A stretch of 64,000 bases of DNA from Paratinospora sagittata (lineage: Eukaryota > Streptophyta > Magnoliopsida > Ranunculales > Menispermaceae): the NCBI GenBank assembly GCA_035771175.1, contig CM069610.1:24828501-24892500 (forward strand), given 5' to 3'. Position 1 is the stretch's first letter. Each line of letters starts with the position of its first letter. A program made the translations under genes and the position numbers. Positions 12,150 through 25,700 of this stretch are shown here, one piece after another. The notes beneath the pieces are model-generated. The model did not search any database. It worked only from the letters and a program-made list of their open reading frames with translations, and was not told the DNA's origin.

Positions 12150-13834
12150 GGTAACCGGTGATCGGTCCGTTTGGCATTAAACTTCCAAAGTATTAATAGA
12201 CAGGGACCTGTTACCATTATCGGAAAGGTAGTTAAATCCCATGAATTTGTAGATCTTCTTTTCCACTTTCCATCGAATTTTGGATTACTTAAACCGGAGT
12301 GAAAACGAAAAAGTTATGGTTATTTGAACTTTACTTGCCTTTTGTTTACCAAATTGTGTATCATTTCAGCAATCGATAAGTAAACTTCGAATGACCATAA
12401 CTTTTTCGTTTCAACTCTAATTTTTTTGATTTAAAACTCATTGAAAAGAGGAATAAAAGACTTAAAAACCGGAGAGCTTCATATTACATTTCGATAAACG
12501 GTGACCGGTCCCTTTGCCATTAAACATCCAAAGTATTAATAAACAGGAACCTGTCACCATTGATCGGAAAGGTAGTTAAATCCCATGAATTTGTAGATCT
12601 TCTTTTCAACTTTCCATCGCATTTTGGATTACTTAAATCGGACTTAAAACGAAAAAGTTATGCTTATTTCAACTTTACTTACCTTTTGTTTACCAAATTG
12701 TGTATCATTTAAGCAATCGATAAGTATACTTCGAATGACCATAACTTTTTCGATTCAACTCTAATTTTTCTGATTTCAAATGCATTGAAAAGAGGAACAA
12801 AAGACTTAAAAACCTAGGTGCTTCAAATTAGTTTTCGGTAACCGGTGACCGGTCCGTTTGGCATTAAACATCCAAAGTATTATAGACAGGGACCTGTTAC
12901 CATTATCGGAAAGGCAGTTAAATCCCATGAATTCGTAGATCTTCTTTTCCACTTTCCACCGCATTTTTGATTACTTAAATCGGACTTAAAACGAAAAAGT
13001 TATGGTTATTTGAACTTTACTTGCTTTTTGTTTACCAAATTGTGTACATTTAAGCAATCGATAAGTAAACTTCGAATGACCATAACTTTTTCGTTTCAAC
13101 TTTAATTTTTCTGATTTAAAATGCATTGAAAAGAGGGATAAAAGACTTAAAAACCTAGGTGCTTCAAATTAGTTTTCGGTAACCGGTGACCGGTCCCTTT
13201 GGCATTAAACATCCAAAGTATTAATAAACAGGGACCTGTTACCATTGATCGGAAAGGTACTTAAATCCCATGAATTTGTAGATCTTCTTTTCCACTTTCC
13301 ACCGCATTTTGGATTACTTAAATCAGACTTAAAACGAAAAAGTTATGGTTATTTGAACTTTACTTGCTTTTTGTTTACCAAATTGTGTATCATTTAAGCA
13401 ATCGATACGTAAACTTCGAATGACCATAACTTTTTCGTTTCAACTCTAATTTTTCTGATTTAAAATGCATTGAAAAGAGGGATAAAAGACTTAAAAACCT
13501 AGGTGCTTCAAATTAGTTTTTGGTAACCGTTGACCGGTCCCTTTGGCATTAAACATCCAAAGTATTAATAAACAGGGACCTGATACCATTGATCAGAAAG
13601 GTACTTAAATCCCATGAATTTGTAGATCTTCTTTTCCACTTTCCATCGAATTTTGGATTACTTAAACCGGAGTGAAAACGAAAAAGTTATGGTTATTTGA
13701 ACTTTACTTGCCTTTCGTTTACCAAATTGTGTATCATTTAAGCAATCGATAAGTAAACTTCCAATGACCATAACTTTTTCGCTTCAACTCTAATTTTTCT
13801 GATTTAAAATGCATTGAAAAGAGGAATAAAAGAC

Positions 13835-15206
13835 TTAAAAACCCGAGAGCTTCATATTACATTTCGATAAACGGTGACCGGTCCCTTTGCCATTAAACAT
13901 CCAAAATATTAATAAAGAGGAACCTGTCACCATTGATCGGAAAGGTAGTTAAATCCCATGAATTTGTAGATCTTCTTTTTGAATTTCCATCGAATTTTGG
14001 ATTACTTAAATTGGAGTGAAAACGAAAAAGTTATGGTTATTTGAACTTTACTTACCTTTTCTTTACCAAATTGTGTATCATTTAAGCAATCGATAAGTAT
14101 ACTTCGAATGACCATAACTTTTTCGATTCAACTCTAATTTTTCTGATTTCAAATGCATTGAAAACAGGAATAAAAGACTTAAAAACCTAGGTGCTTCAAA
14201 TTAGTTTTCGGTAACCGGTGACCGGTCCGTTTGGCATTAAACATCCAAAGTATTATAGACAGGGACCTGTTACCATTATCGGAAAGGTAGTTAAATCCCA
14301 TGAATTCGTAGATCTTCTTTTCCACTTTCCACCGCATTTTTGATTACTTAAATCGGACTTCAAACGAAAAAGTTATGGTTATTTGAACTTTACTTGCTTT
14401 TTGTTTACCAAATTGTGTATCATTTAAGCAATCGATAAGTAAACTTCGAATGACCATAACTTTTTCGTTTCAACTTTAATTTTTCTGATTTAAAATGCAT
14501 TGAAAAGAGGGATAAAAGACTTAAAAACCCGAGAGCTTCATATTACATTTCGATAAACGGTGACCGGTCCCTTTGCCATTAAACATCCAAAGTATTAATA
14601 AAGAGGAACCTGTCACCATTGATCGGAAAGGTAGTTAAATCCCATGAATTTGTAGATCTTCTTTTTGAATTTCCATCGAATTTTGGATTACTTAAATTGG
14701 AGTGAAAACGAAAAAGTTATGGTTATTTGAACTTTACTTACCTTTTCTTTACCAAATTGTGTATCATTTAAGCAATCGATAAGTATACTTCGAATGACCA
14801 TAACTTTTTCGATTCAACTCTAATTTTTCTGATTTCAAATGCATTGAAAACAGGAATAAAAGACTTAAAAACCTAGGTGCTTCAAATTAGTTTTCGGTAA
14901 CCGGTGACCGGTCCGTTTGGCATTAAACATCCAAAGTATTATATGCAGGGACCTGTTACCATTATCGGAAAGGTAGTTAAATCCCATGAATTCGTAGATC
15001 TTCTTTTCCACTTTCCACCGCATTTTTGATTACTTAAATCGGACTTCAAACGAAAAAGTTATGGTTATTTGAACTTTACTTGCTTTTTGTTTACCAAATT
15101 GTGTATCATTTAAGCAATCGATAAGTAAACTTCGAATGACCATAACTTTTTCGTTTCAACTTTAATTTTTCTGATTTAAAATGCATTGAAAAGAGGGATA
15201 AAAGAC
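13835..15206 (+). repeat. Tandem duplication of a c+b dimer (2 x 686 bp)
   Basis: Copies about 13,835-14,520 and 14,521-15,206 share private variants at a 686-bp offset: GAAAACAGGAATAAAAG (14,161 and 14,847), GGACTTCAAACG, and TATTATAGAC versus the derived TATTATATGC. At the join near 14,521 a b unit ending GAGGGATAAAAGACTTAAAAAC runs into a c start (CCGAGAGCTTC), whereas the second copy is followed by the usual CCTAGGTGCTTC. The breakpoint therefore lies in the shared GACTTAAAAACC. Differences such as CCAAAATATT against CCAAAGTATT near 13,905 and 14,591 show that the copies have begun to diverge. Confidence 0.82.
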
Positions 15207-18200
15207 TTAAAAACCTAGGTGCTTCAAATTAGTTTTCGGGAACCGGTGACCGGTCCCTTTGGCATTAAACATCCAAAGTATTAATAAACAGGGACCTGTT
15301 ACCATTGATCGGAAGGGTACTTAAATCCCATGAATTTGTAGATCTTCTTTTCACTTTCCACCGCATTTTGGATTACTTAAATCAGACTTAAAACGAAAAA
15401 GTTATGGTTATTTGAACTTTACTTGCTTTTTGTTTACCAAATTGTGTATCATTTAAGCAATCGATAAGTAAACTTCGAATGACCATAACTTTTTCGTTTC
15501 AACTCTAATTTTTCTGATTTAAAATGCATTGAAAAGAGGGATAAAAGACTTAAAAACCTATGTGCTTCAAATTAGTTTTTGGTAACCGTTGACCGGTCCC
15601 TTTGGCATTAAACATCCAAAGTATTAATAAACAGGGACCTGATACCATTGATCAGAAAGGTACTTAAATCCCATGAATTTGTAGATCTTCTTTTCCACTT
15701 TCCATCGAATTTTGGATTACTTAAACCGGAGTGAAAACGAAAAAGTTATGGTTATTTGAACTTTACTTGCCTTTCGTTTACCAAATTGTGTATCATTTCA
15801 GCAATCGATAAGTAAACTTCCAATGACCATAACTTTTTCGTTTCAACTCTAATTTTTCTGATTTAAAATGCATTGAAAAGAGGAATAAAAGACTTAAAAA
15901 CCCGAGAGCTTCATATTACATTTCGATAAACGGTGACCGGTCCCTTTGCCATTAAACATCCATAGTATTAATAAAGAGGAACCTGTCACCATTGATCGGA
16001 AAGGTAGTTAAATTCCATGAATTTGTAGATCTTCTTTTTGAATTTCCATCGCATTTTCAATTACTTAAATCGGACCAAAAACGAAAAAGTTATGGTTATT
16101 TGAACTTTACTTGCCTTTTGTTTACCAAATTGTGTATCATTTAAGCAATCCAAAAGTAAACTTCGAATGACCATAACTTTTTCGTTTCAACTCTAATTTT
16201 TCTGATTTAAAATGCATTGAAAAGAGGGATAAAAGACTTAAAAACCTAGGTGCTTCAAATTAGTTTTCGGTAACCGGTGACCGGTCCCTTTGGCATTAAA
16301 CATCCAAAGTATTAATAAACAGGGACCTGTTACCATTGATCGAAAAGGTACTTAAATCCCATGAATTTGTAGATCTTCTTTTCCACTTTCCACCGCATTT
16401 TGGATTACTTAAATCAGACTTAAAACGAAAAAGTTATGGTTATTTGAACTTTACTTGCCTTTTGTTTACCAAATTGTGTATCATTTAAGCAATCCATAAG
16501 TAAACTTCGAATGACCATAAGTTTTTCGTTTCAACTCTAATTTTTCTGATTTAAAATGCATTGAAAAGAGGAACAAAAGACTTAAAAACCTAGGTGCTTC
16601 AAATTAGTTTTCGGTAACCGGTGACCGGTCCCTTTGGCATTAAACATCCAAAGTATTAATAAACAGGGACCTGTTACCATTGATCGGAAAGGTACTTAAA
16701 TCCCCTGAATTTGTAGATCTTCTTTTCCACTTTCCACCGCATTTTGGATTACTTCAATAAAACTTAAAACGAAAAAGTTATGGTTATTTGAATATTACTT
16801 GCCTTTGGTTTACAAAATTGTCTATCATTTAAGTAATCGATAAGTAAACTTCGAATGACCATAACTTTTTCGTTTCAACTCTAATTTTTCTGATTTAAAA
16901 TGCATTGAAAAGAGGAATACCAGACTTAAAAACCCAAGTGCTTCAAATTAGTTTTCGGTAACCGGTGACCGGTCCCTTTGGCATTAAACATCCAAAGTAT
17001 TAATAGACAGGGACCTGTTACCATTATCGGAAAGGTAGTTAAATCCCATGAATTCGTAGATTTCTTTTCCACTTTCCACCGCATTTTCGATTACTTAAAT
17101 CGGACCTAAAACGAAAAAGTTATGGTTATTTGAACTTTACTTGCCTTTCGTTTACCAAATTGTGTATCATTTCGGCAATCGATAAGTAAACTTCCGATGA
17201 CCATAACTTTTTCGTTTCAACTCTAATTTTTCTGATTTAAAATGCATTGAAAAGAGGAATAAAAGACTTAAAAACCCGAGAGCTTCATATTACATTTCGA
17301 TAAACGGTGACCGGTCCCTTTGCCATTAAACATCCAAAGTATTAATAAAGAGGAACCTGTCACCATTGATCGGAAAGGTAGTTAAATCCCATGAATTTGT
17401 AGATCTTCTTTTCAACTTTCCATCGCATTTTGGATTAGTTAAATCGGACTTAAAACGAAAAAGTTATGCTTATTTCAACTTTACTTACCTTTTGTTTACC
17501 AAATTGTGTATCATTTAAGCAATCGATAAGTATACTTCGAATGACCATAACTTTTTCGATTCAACTCTAATTTTTCTGATTTCAAATGCATTGAAAAGAG
17601 GAATAAAAGACTTAAAAACCTAGGTGCTTCAAATTAGTTTTCGGTAACCGGTGACCGGTCCGTTTGGCATTAAACATCCAAAGTATTAATAGACAGGGAC
17701 CTGTCACCATTGATCGGAAAGGTAGTTAAATCCCATGAATTTGTAGATCTTCTTTTCCACTTTCCACCGCATTTTCGATTACTTAAATTGGACTTAAAAC
17801 GAAAAAGTTATGGTTATTTGAACTTTACTTGCTTTTTGTTTACAAAATTGTGTATCATTTAAGCAATCGATAAGTAAACTTCGAATGGCCATAACTTTTT
17901 CGTTTCAACTTTAATTTTTCTGATTTAAAATGAATTGAAAAGAGGGATAAAAGACTTAAAAACCTAGGTGCTTCAAATTAGTTTTCGGTAACCGGTGACC
18001 GGTCCGTTTGGCATTAAACATCCAAAGTATTAATAGACAGGGACCTGTTACCATTATCGGAAAGGTAGTTAAATCCCATGAATTCGTAGATCTTCTTTTC
18101 CACTTTCCACCGCATTTTCGATTACTTAAATCGGACTTAAAACGAAAAAGTTATGGTTATTTGAACTTTACTTCCTTTTTGTTTACCAAATTGTGTATCA

Positions 18201-21200
18201 TTTAAGCAATCGATAAGTAAACTTCGAATGACCATAACTTTTTCGTTTCAACTTTAATTTTTCTGATTTAAAATGCATTGAAAAGAGGGATAAAATACTT
18301 AAAAACCTAGGTGCTTCAAATTAGTTTTCGGTAACCGGTGATCGGTCCGTTTGGCATTAAACTTCCAAAGTATTACTAGACAAGGACCTGTTACCATTAT
18401 CGGAAAGGTAGTTAAATCCCATGAATTTGTAGATCTTCTTTTTGAATTTCCATCGAATTTTGGATTACTTAAACCGGAGTGAAAACGAAAAAGTTATGGT
18501 TATTTGAACTTTACTTGCCTTTTGTTTACCAAATTGTGTATCATTTCAGCAATCGATAAGTAAACTTCGAATGACCATAACTTTTTCGTTTCAACTCTAA
18601 TTTTTCTGATTTAAAATGCATTGAAAAGAGGAATAAAAGACTTAAAAACCCGAGAGCTTCATATTACATTTCGATAAACGGTGACCGGTCCCTTTGCCAT
18701 TAAACATCCAAAGTATTAATAAAGAGGAACCTGTCACCATTGATCGGAAAGGTAGTTAAATCCCATGAATTTGTAGATCTTCTTTTCAACTTTCCATCGC
18801 ATTTTGGATTACTTAAATCGGACTTAAAACAAAAAAGTTATGCTTATTTCAACTTTACTTACCTTTTGTTTACCAAATTGTGTATCATTTAAGCAATCGA
18901 TAAGTATACTTCGAATGACCATAACTTTTTCGATTCAACTCTAATTTTTCTGATTTCAAATGCATTGAAAAGAGGAATAAAAGACTTAAAAACCTAGGTG
19001 CTTCAAATTAGTTTTCGGTAACCGGTGACCGGTCCCTTTGGCATTAAACATCCAAAGTATTAATAAACAGGGACCTGTTACCATTGATCGGAAAGGTACT
19101 TAAATCCCATGAATTTGTAGATCTTCTTTTCCACTTTCCACCGCATTTTGGATTACTTAAATAAAACTTAAAACGAAAAAGTTATGGTTATTTGAACTTT
19201 ACTTGCCTTTTGTTTACAAAATTGTGTATCATTTAAGCAATCGATAAGTAAACTTCGAATGACCATAACTTTTTCGTTTCAACTCTAATTTTTCTGATTT
19301 AAAATGCATTGAAAAGAGGAATACCAGACTTAAAAACCCAAGTGCTTCAAATTAGTTTTCGGTAACCGGTGATCGGTCTGTTTGGCATTAAACATCCAAA
19401 GTATTAATAGACAGGGACCTGTTACCATTATCGGAAAGGTAGTTAAATCCCATGAATTCGTAGATTTCTTTTCCACTTTCCCCCGCATTTTCGATTACTT
19501 AAATCGGACCTAAAACGAAAAAGTTATGGTTATTTGAACTTTACTTGCCTTTCGTTTACCAAATTGTGTATCATTTCCGGAATCGATAAGTAAACTTCCA
19601 ATGACCATAACTTTTTCGTTTCAACTCTAATTTTTCTGATTTAAAATGCATTGAAAAGAGGAATAAAAGACTTAAAAACCCGAGAGCTTCATATTACATT
19701 TCGATAAACGGTGACCGGTCCCTTTGCCATTAAACATCCAAAGTATTAATAAAGAGGAACCTGTCACCATTGATCGGAAAGGTAGTTAAATCCCATGAAT
19801 TTGTAGATCTTCTTTTCAACTTTCCATCGCATTTTGGATTACTTAAATCGGACTTAAAACGAAAAAGTTATGCTTATTTCAACTTTACTTACCTTTTGTT
19901 TACCAAATTGTGTATCATTTAAGCAATCGATAAGTATACTTCGAATGACCATAACTTTTTCGATTCAACTCTAATTTTTCTGATTTCAAATGCATTGAAA
20001 AGAGGAATAAAAGACTTAAAAACCTAGGTGCTTCAAATTAGTTTTCGGTAACCGGTGACCGGTCCGTTTGGCATTAAACATCCAAAGTATTAATAGACAG
20101 GGACCTGTTACCATTATCGGAAAGTTAGTTAAATCCCATGAATTCGTAGATCTTCTTTTCCACTTTCCACCGCATTTTCGATTACTTAAATTGGACTTAA
20201 AACGAAAAAGTTATGGTTATTTGAACTTTACTTGCTTTTTGTTTACAAAATTGTGTATCATTTAAGCAATCGATAAGTAAACTTCGAATGACCATAACTT
20301 TTTCGTTTCAACTTTAATTTTTCTGATTTAAAATGAATTGAAAAGTGGGATAAAAGACTTAAAAACCTAGGTGCTTCAAATTAGTTTTCGGTAACCGGTG
20401 ACCGGTCCGTTTGGCATTAAACATCCAAAGTATTAATAGACAGGGACCTGTTACCATTATCGGAAAGGTAGTTAATTCCCATTAATTCGTAGATCTTCTT
20501 TTCCACTTTCCACCGCATTTTCGATTACTTAAATCGGACTTAAAACGAAAAAGTTATGGTTATTTGAACTTTACTTGCTTTTTGTTTACCAAATTGTGTA
20601 TCATTTCAGCAATCGATAAGTAAACTTCGAATGACCATAACTTTTTCGTTTCAACTCTAATTTTTCTGATTTAAAATGCATTGAAAAGAGAAATAAAAGA
20701 CTTAAAAACCCGAGAGCTTCATATTACATTTCGATAAACGGTGACCGGTCCCTTTGCCATTAAACATCCAAAGTATTAATAAACAGGAACCTGTCACCAT
20801 TGATCGGAAAGGTAGTTAAATCCCATGAATTTGTAGATCTTCTTTTCAACTTTCCATCGCATTTTGGATTACTTAAATCGGACTTAAAACAAAAAAGTTA
20901 TGCTTATTTCAACTTTACTTACCTTTTGTTTACCAAATTGTGTCTCATTTAAGCAATCGATAAGTATACTTCGAATGACCATAACTTTTTCGATTCGACT
21001 CTAATTTTTCTGATTTCAAATGCATTGAAAAGAGGAATAAAAGACTTAAAAACCTACGTGCTTAAAATTAGTTTTCGGTAACCGGTGACCGGTCCGTTTG
21101 GCATTAAACATCCAAAGTATTAATAGACAGGGACCTGTTACCATTATCGGAAAGGTAGTTAAATCCCATGAATTCGTAGATCTTCTTTTCCACTTTCCAC

Positions 21201-22792
21201 CGCATTTTCGATTACTTAAATCGGACTTAAAACGAAAAAGTTATGGTTATTTGAACTTTACTTGCTTTTTGTTTACCAAATTGTGTATCATTTAAGCAAT
21301 CGATAAGTAAACTTCGAATGACCATAACTTTTTCGTTTCAACTTTAATTTTTCTGATTTAAAATGCATTGAAAAGAGGGATAAAAGACTTAAAAACCTAG
21401 GTGCTTCAAATTAGTTTTCGGTAACCGGTGACCGGTCCCTTTGGCATTAAACATCCAAAGTATTAATAAACAGGGACCTGTTGCCATTGATCGGAAAGGT
21501 ACTTAAATCCCATGAATTTGTAGATCTTCTTTTCCACTTTCCACCGCATTTTGGATTACTTAAATAAAACTTAAAACGAAAAAGTTATGGTTATTTGAAC
21601 TTTACTTGCCTTTTGTTTACAAAATTGTCTATCATTTAAGCAATCGATAAGTAAACTTCGAATGACCATAACTTTTTCGTTTCAACTCTAATTTTTCTGA
21701 TTTAAAATGCATTGAAAAGAGGAATACCAGACTTAAAAACCCAAGTGCTTCAAATTAGTTTTCGGTAACCGGTGATCGGTCTGTTTGGCATTTAACATCC
21801 AAAGTATTAATAGACAGAGACCTGTTACCATTATCGGAAAGGTAGTTAAATCCCATGAATTCGTAGATTTCTTTTCCACTTTCCACCGCATTTTCGATTA
21901 CTTAAATCGGACCTAAAACGAAAAAGTTATGGTTATTTGAACTTTACTTGCCTTTCGTTTACCAAATTGTGTATCATTTCGGCAATCGATAAGTAAACTT
22001 CCAATGACCATAACTTTTTCGTTTCAACTCTAATTTTTCTGATTTAAAATGCATTGCAAAGAGGAATAAAAGACTTAAAAACCCGAGAGCTTCATATTAC
22101 ATTTCGATAAACGGTGACCGGTCCCTTTGCCATTAAACATCCAAAGTATTAATAAAGAGGAACCTGTCACCATTGATCGGAAAGGTAGTTAAATCCCATG
22201 AATTTGTAGATCTTCTTTTCAACTTTCCATCGTATTTTGGATTACTTAAATCGGACTTAAAACGAAAAAGTTATGCTTATTTCAACTTTACTTACCTTTT
22301 GTTTACCAAATTGTGTATCATTTAAGCAATCGATAAGTATACTTCGAATGACCATAACTTTTTCGATTCAACTCTAATTTTTCTGATTTCAAATGCATTG
22401 AAAAGAGGAATAAAAGACTTAAAAACCTAGGTGCTTCAAATTAGTTTTTGGTAACCGGTGACCGGTCCGTTTGGCATTAAACATCCAAAGTATTAATAGA
22501 CAGGGACCTGTTACCATTATCGGAAAGGTAGTTAAATCCCATGAATTCGTAGATCTTCTTTTGCACTTTCCACCGCATTTTCGATTACTTAAATCGGACT
22601 TAAAACGAAAAAGTTATGGTTATTTGAACTTTACTTTCTTTTTGTTTACCAAATTGTGTATCATTTAAGCAATCGATAAGTAAACTTCGAATGACCATAA
22701 CTTTTTCGTTTCAACTTTAATTTTTCTGATTTAAAATGCATTGAAAAGAGGGATAAAAGACTTAAAAACCTAGGTGCTTCAAATTAGTTTTC

Positions 22793-25700
22793 GGTAACCG
22801 GTGACCGGTCCCTTTGGCATTAAACATCCAAAGTATTAATAAACAGGGACCTGTTACCTTTGATCGGAAAGGTACTTAAATCCCATGAATTTGTAGATCT
22901 TCTTTTCCACTTTCCACCGCATTTTGGATTACTTAAATCAGACTTAAAACGAAAAAGTTATGGTTATTTGAACTTTATTTGCCTTTTGTTTGCCAAATTG
23001 TGTATCATTTAAGCAATCTATAAGTAAACTTCGAATGACCATAACTTTTTCGTTTCAACTCTAATTTTTCTGATTTAAAATGCATTGAAAAGAGAAATAA
23101 AAGACTTAAAAACCCAAGTGCTTCATATTACTTTTCGATAAACGGTGATCGGTCCCTTTGCCATTAAACATCCAAAGTATTAATAAACAGGAACCGGTCA
23201 CCATTGATCGGAAAGGTAGTTAAATCCCATGAATTTGTAGATCTTCTTTTTGAATTTCCATCGAATTTTGGATTATTTAAATTGGAGTGAAAACGAAAAA
23301 GTTATGGTTATTTGAACTTTACTTACCTTTTGATTACCAACTTGTGTATCATTTAAGCAATCGATAAGTAAACTTCGAATTACCATAACTTTTCTGTTTG
23401 AAATCTAATTTTTCTGATTTAAAATGCACTGAAAAGAGGAATAAAAGAATTAAAAACCCAGGTGCTTCAAATTTGTTTTCGGTAATCGGTGACCGGTCCC
23501 TTTGCCATTAAACTTTCAAAGTATTAATAAAGAGAGACCTGTCACCATTGATCGGAAAGGTAGTTAAATCCCATGAATTTGTAGATCTTCTTCTCAACTT
23601 TCCATCGCATTTTAGATTACTTAAATCGGACTTAAAACGAAAAAGTTATGGTTATTTCAACTTTACTTACCTTTTGTTTACCAAATTGTGTATCATTTAA
23701 GCAATCGATAAGTATACTTCGAATGACCATAACTTTTTCGATTCAACTCTAATTTTTCTGATTTCAAATGCATTGAAAAGAGGAATAAAAGACTTAAAAA
23801 CCTAGGTGCTTCAAATTAGTTTCCGGTAACCGGTGACCGGTCCGTTTGGCATTAAACATCCAAAGTATTAATAGACAGGGACCTGTTACCATTATCGGAA
23901 AGGTAGTTAAATCCCATGAATTCGTAGATCTTCTTTTGGACTTTCCACCGCATTTTCGATTACTTAAATCGGACTTAAAACGAAAAAGTTATGGTTATTT
24001 GAACTTTACTTGCTTTTTGTTTACCAAATTGTGTATCATTTAAGCAATCGATAAGTAAACTTCGAATGACCATAACTTTTTCGTTTCAACTTTAATTTTT
24101 CTGATTTAAAATGCATTGAAAAGAGGGATAAAAGACTTAAAAACCTAGGTGCTTCAAATTAGTTTTTGGTAACCGGCGACCGGTCCATTTGGCATTAAAT
24201 ATCCAAAGTATTAATAGACAGGGACCTGTTACCAATATCGGAAAGGTAGTTAAATCCCATGAATTCGTAGATCTTCTTTTCCACTTTCCACCGCATTTTG
24301 GATTACTTAAATCGGACTTAAAACGAAAAAGTTATGGTTATTTGAACTTTACTTTCTTTTTGTTTACCAAATTGTGTATCATTTAAGCAATCGTTAAGTA
24401 AACTTCGAATGACCATAACTTTTTCGTTTTAACTTTAATTTTTCTGATTTAAAATGCATTGAAAAGAGGGATAAAAGACTTAAAAACCTAGGTGCTTCAA
24501 ATTAGTTTTCGGTAACCGGTGACCGGTCCCTTTGGCATTAAACATCCAAAGTATTAATAAACAGGGACCTGTTACCATTGATTGGGAAGGTACTTAAATC
24601 CCATGAATTTGTAGATCTTCTTTTCCACTTTCCACCGCATTTTGGATTACTTAAATCAGACTTAAAACGAAAAAGTTATGGTTATTTGAACTTTACTTGC
24701 CTTTTGTTTACCAAATTGTGTATCATTTAAGCAATCGATAAGTAAACTTCGAATGACCATAACTTTTTCGTTTCAACTCTAATGTTTCTGATTTAAAATG
24801 CATTGAAAAGAGGAACAAAAGACTTAAAAACCTAGGTGCTTCAAATTAGTTTTCGGTAACCGGTGATCGGTCCGTTTGGCATTAAACTTCCAAAGTATTA
24901 AAAGACAGGGACCTGTTACCATTATCGGAAAGGTAGTTAAATCCCATGAAATTGTAGATCTTCTTTTCCACTTTCCATCGAATTTTGGATTACTTAAACC
25001 GGAGTGAAAACGAAAAAGTTATGGTTATTTGAACTTTACTTGCCTTTTGTTTACCAAATTGTGTATCATTTCAGCAATCGATAAGTAAACTTCGAATGAC
25101 CATAACTTTTTCGATTCAACTCCAATTTCTCTGATTTCAAATGCATTGAAAAGAGGAATAAAAGACTTAAAAACCTAGGTGCTTCAAATTAGTTTTCGGT
25201 AACCGGTGACCGGTCCGTTTGGCATTAAACATCCAAAGTATTAATAGACAGGGACCTGTTACCATTATCGGAAAGGTAGTTAAATCCCATGAATTTGTAG
25301 ATCTTCTTTTTGAATTTCCGTCGAATTTTGGATTACTTAAATTGGAGTAAAAACGAAAAAGTTATGGTTATTTGAACTTTACGTACCTTTTGTTTACCAA
25401 CTTGTGTATCATTTAAGCAATCGATAAGTAAACTTCAAATTACCATAACTTTTTCGTTTGAAATCTAATTTTTCTGATTTAAAATGCACTGAAAAGAGGA
25501 ATAAAAGAATTAAAAACCCAGGTGCTTCAAATTTGTTTTCGGTAATCGGTGACCGGTCCCGTTGCCATTAAACTTTCAAAGTATTAATAAAGAGAGACCT
25601 GTCACCATTGATCGGAAAGGTAGTTAAATCCCATGAATTTGTAGATCTTCTTTTCAACTTTCCATCGCATTTTAGATTACTTAAATCGGACTTAAAACGA

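Larger units (their letters stand above)
277..22792 (+). repeat. Left array block, c-b-a-a based order
   Basis: Monomer heads read in order: b 277, b 620, c 963, b 1307, a 1649, a 1992, b 2336, c 2679, b 3023, a 3366, a 3710, c 4054, b' 4398, c 4741, b 5084, a 5425, b 5769, c 6112, b 6453, a 6796, a 7140, c 7484, b 7828, c 8171, a 8515, a 8859, b' 9203, c 9546, b 9890, a 10232, a 10576, c 10920, b 11261, a 11604. The four-unit order c-b-a-a (about 1.37 kb) recurs but is often broken. From about 16 kb the order drifts to c-b-b and c-b-a-b forms. Type c here has GAGAGCTTCATATTACATTT and AAAGAGGAACC; type d is absent. Confidence 0.85.
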
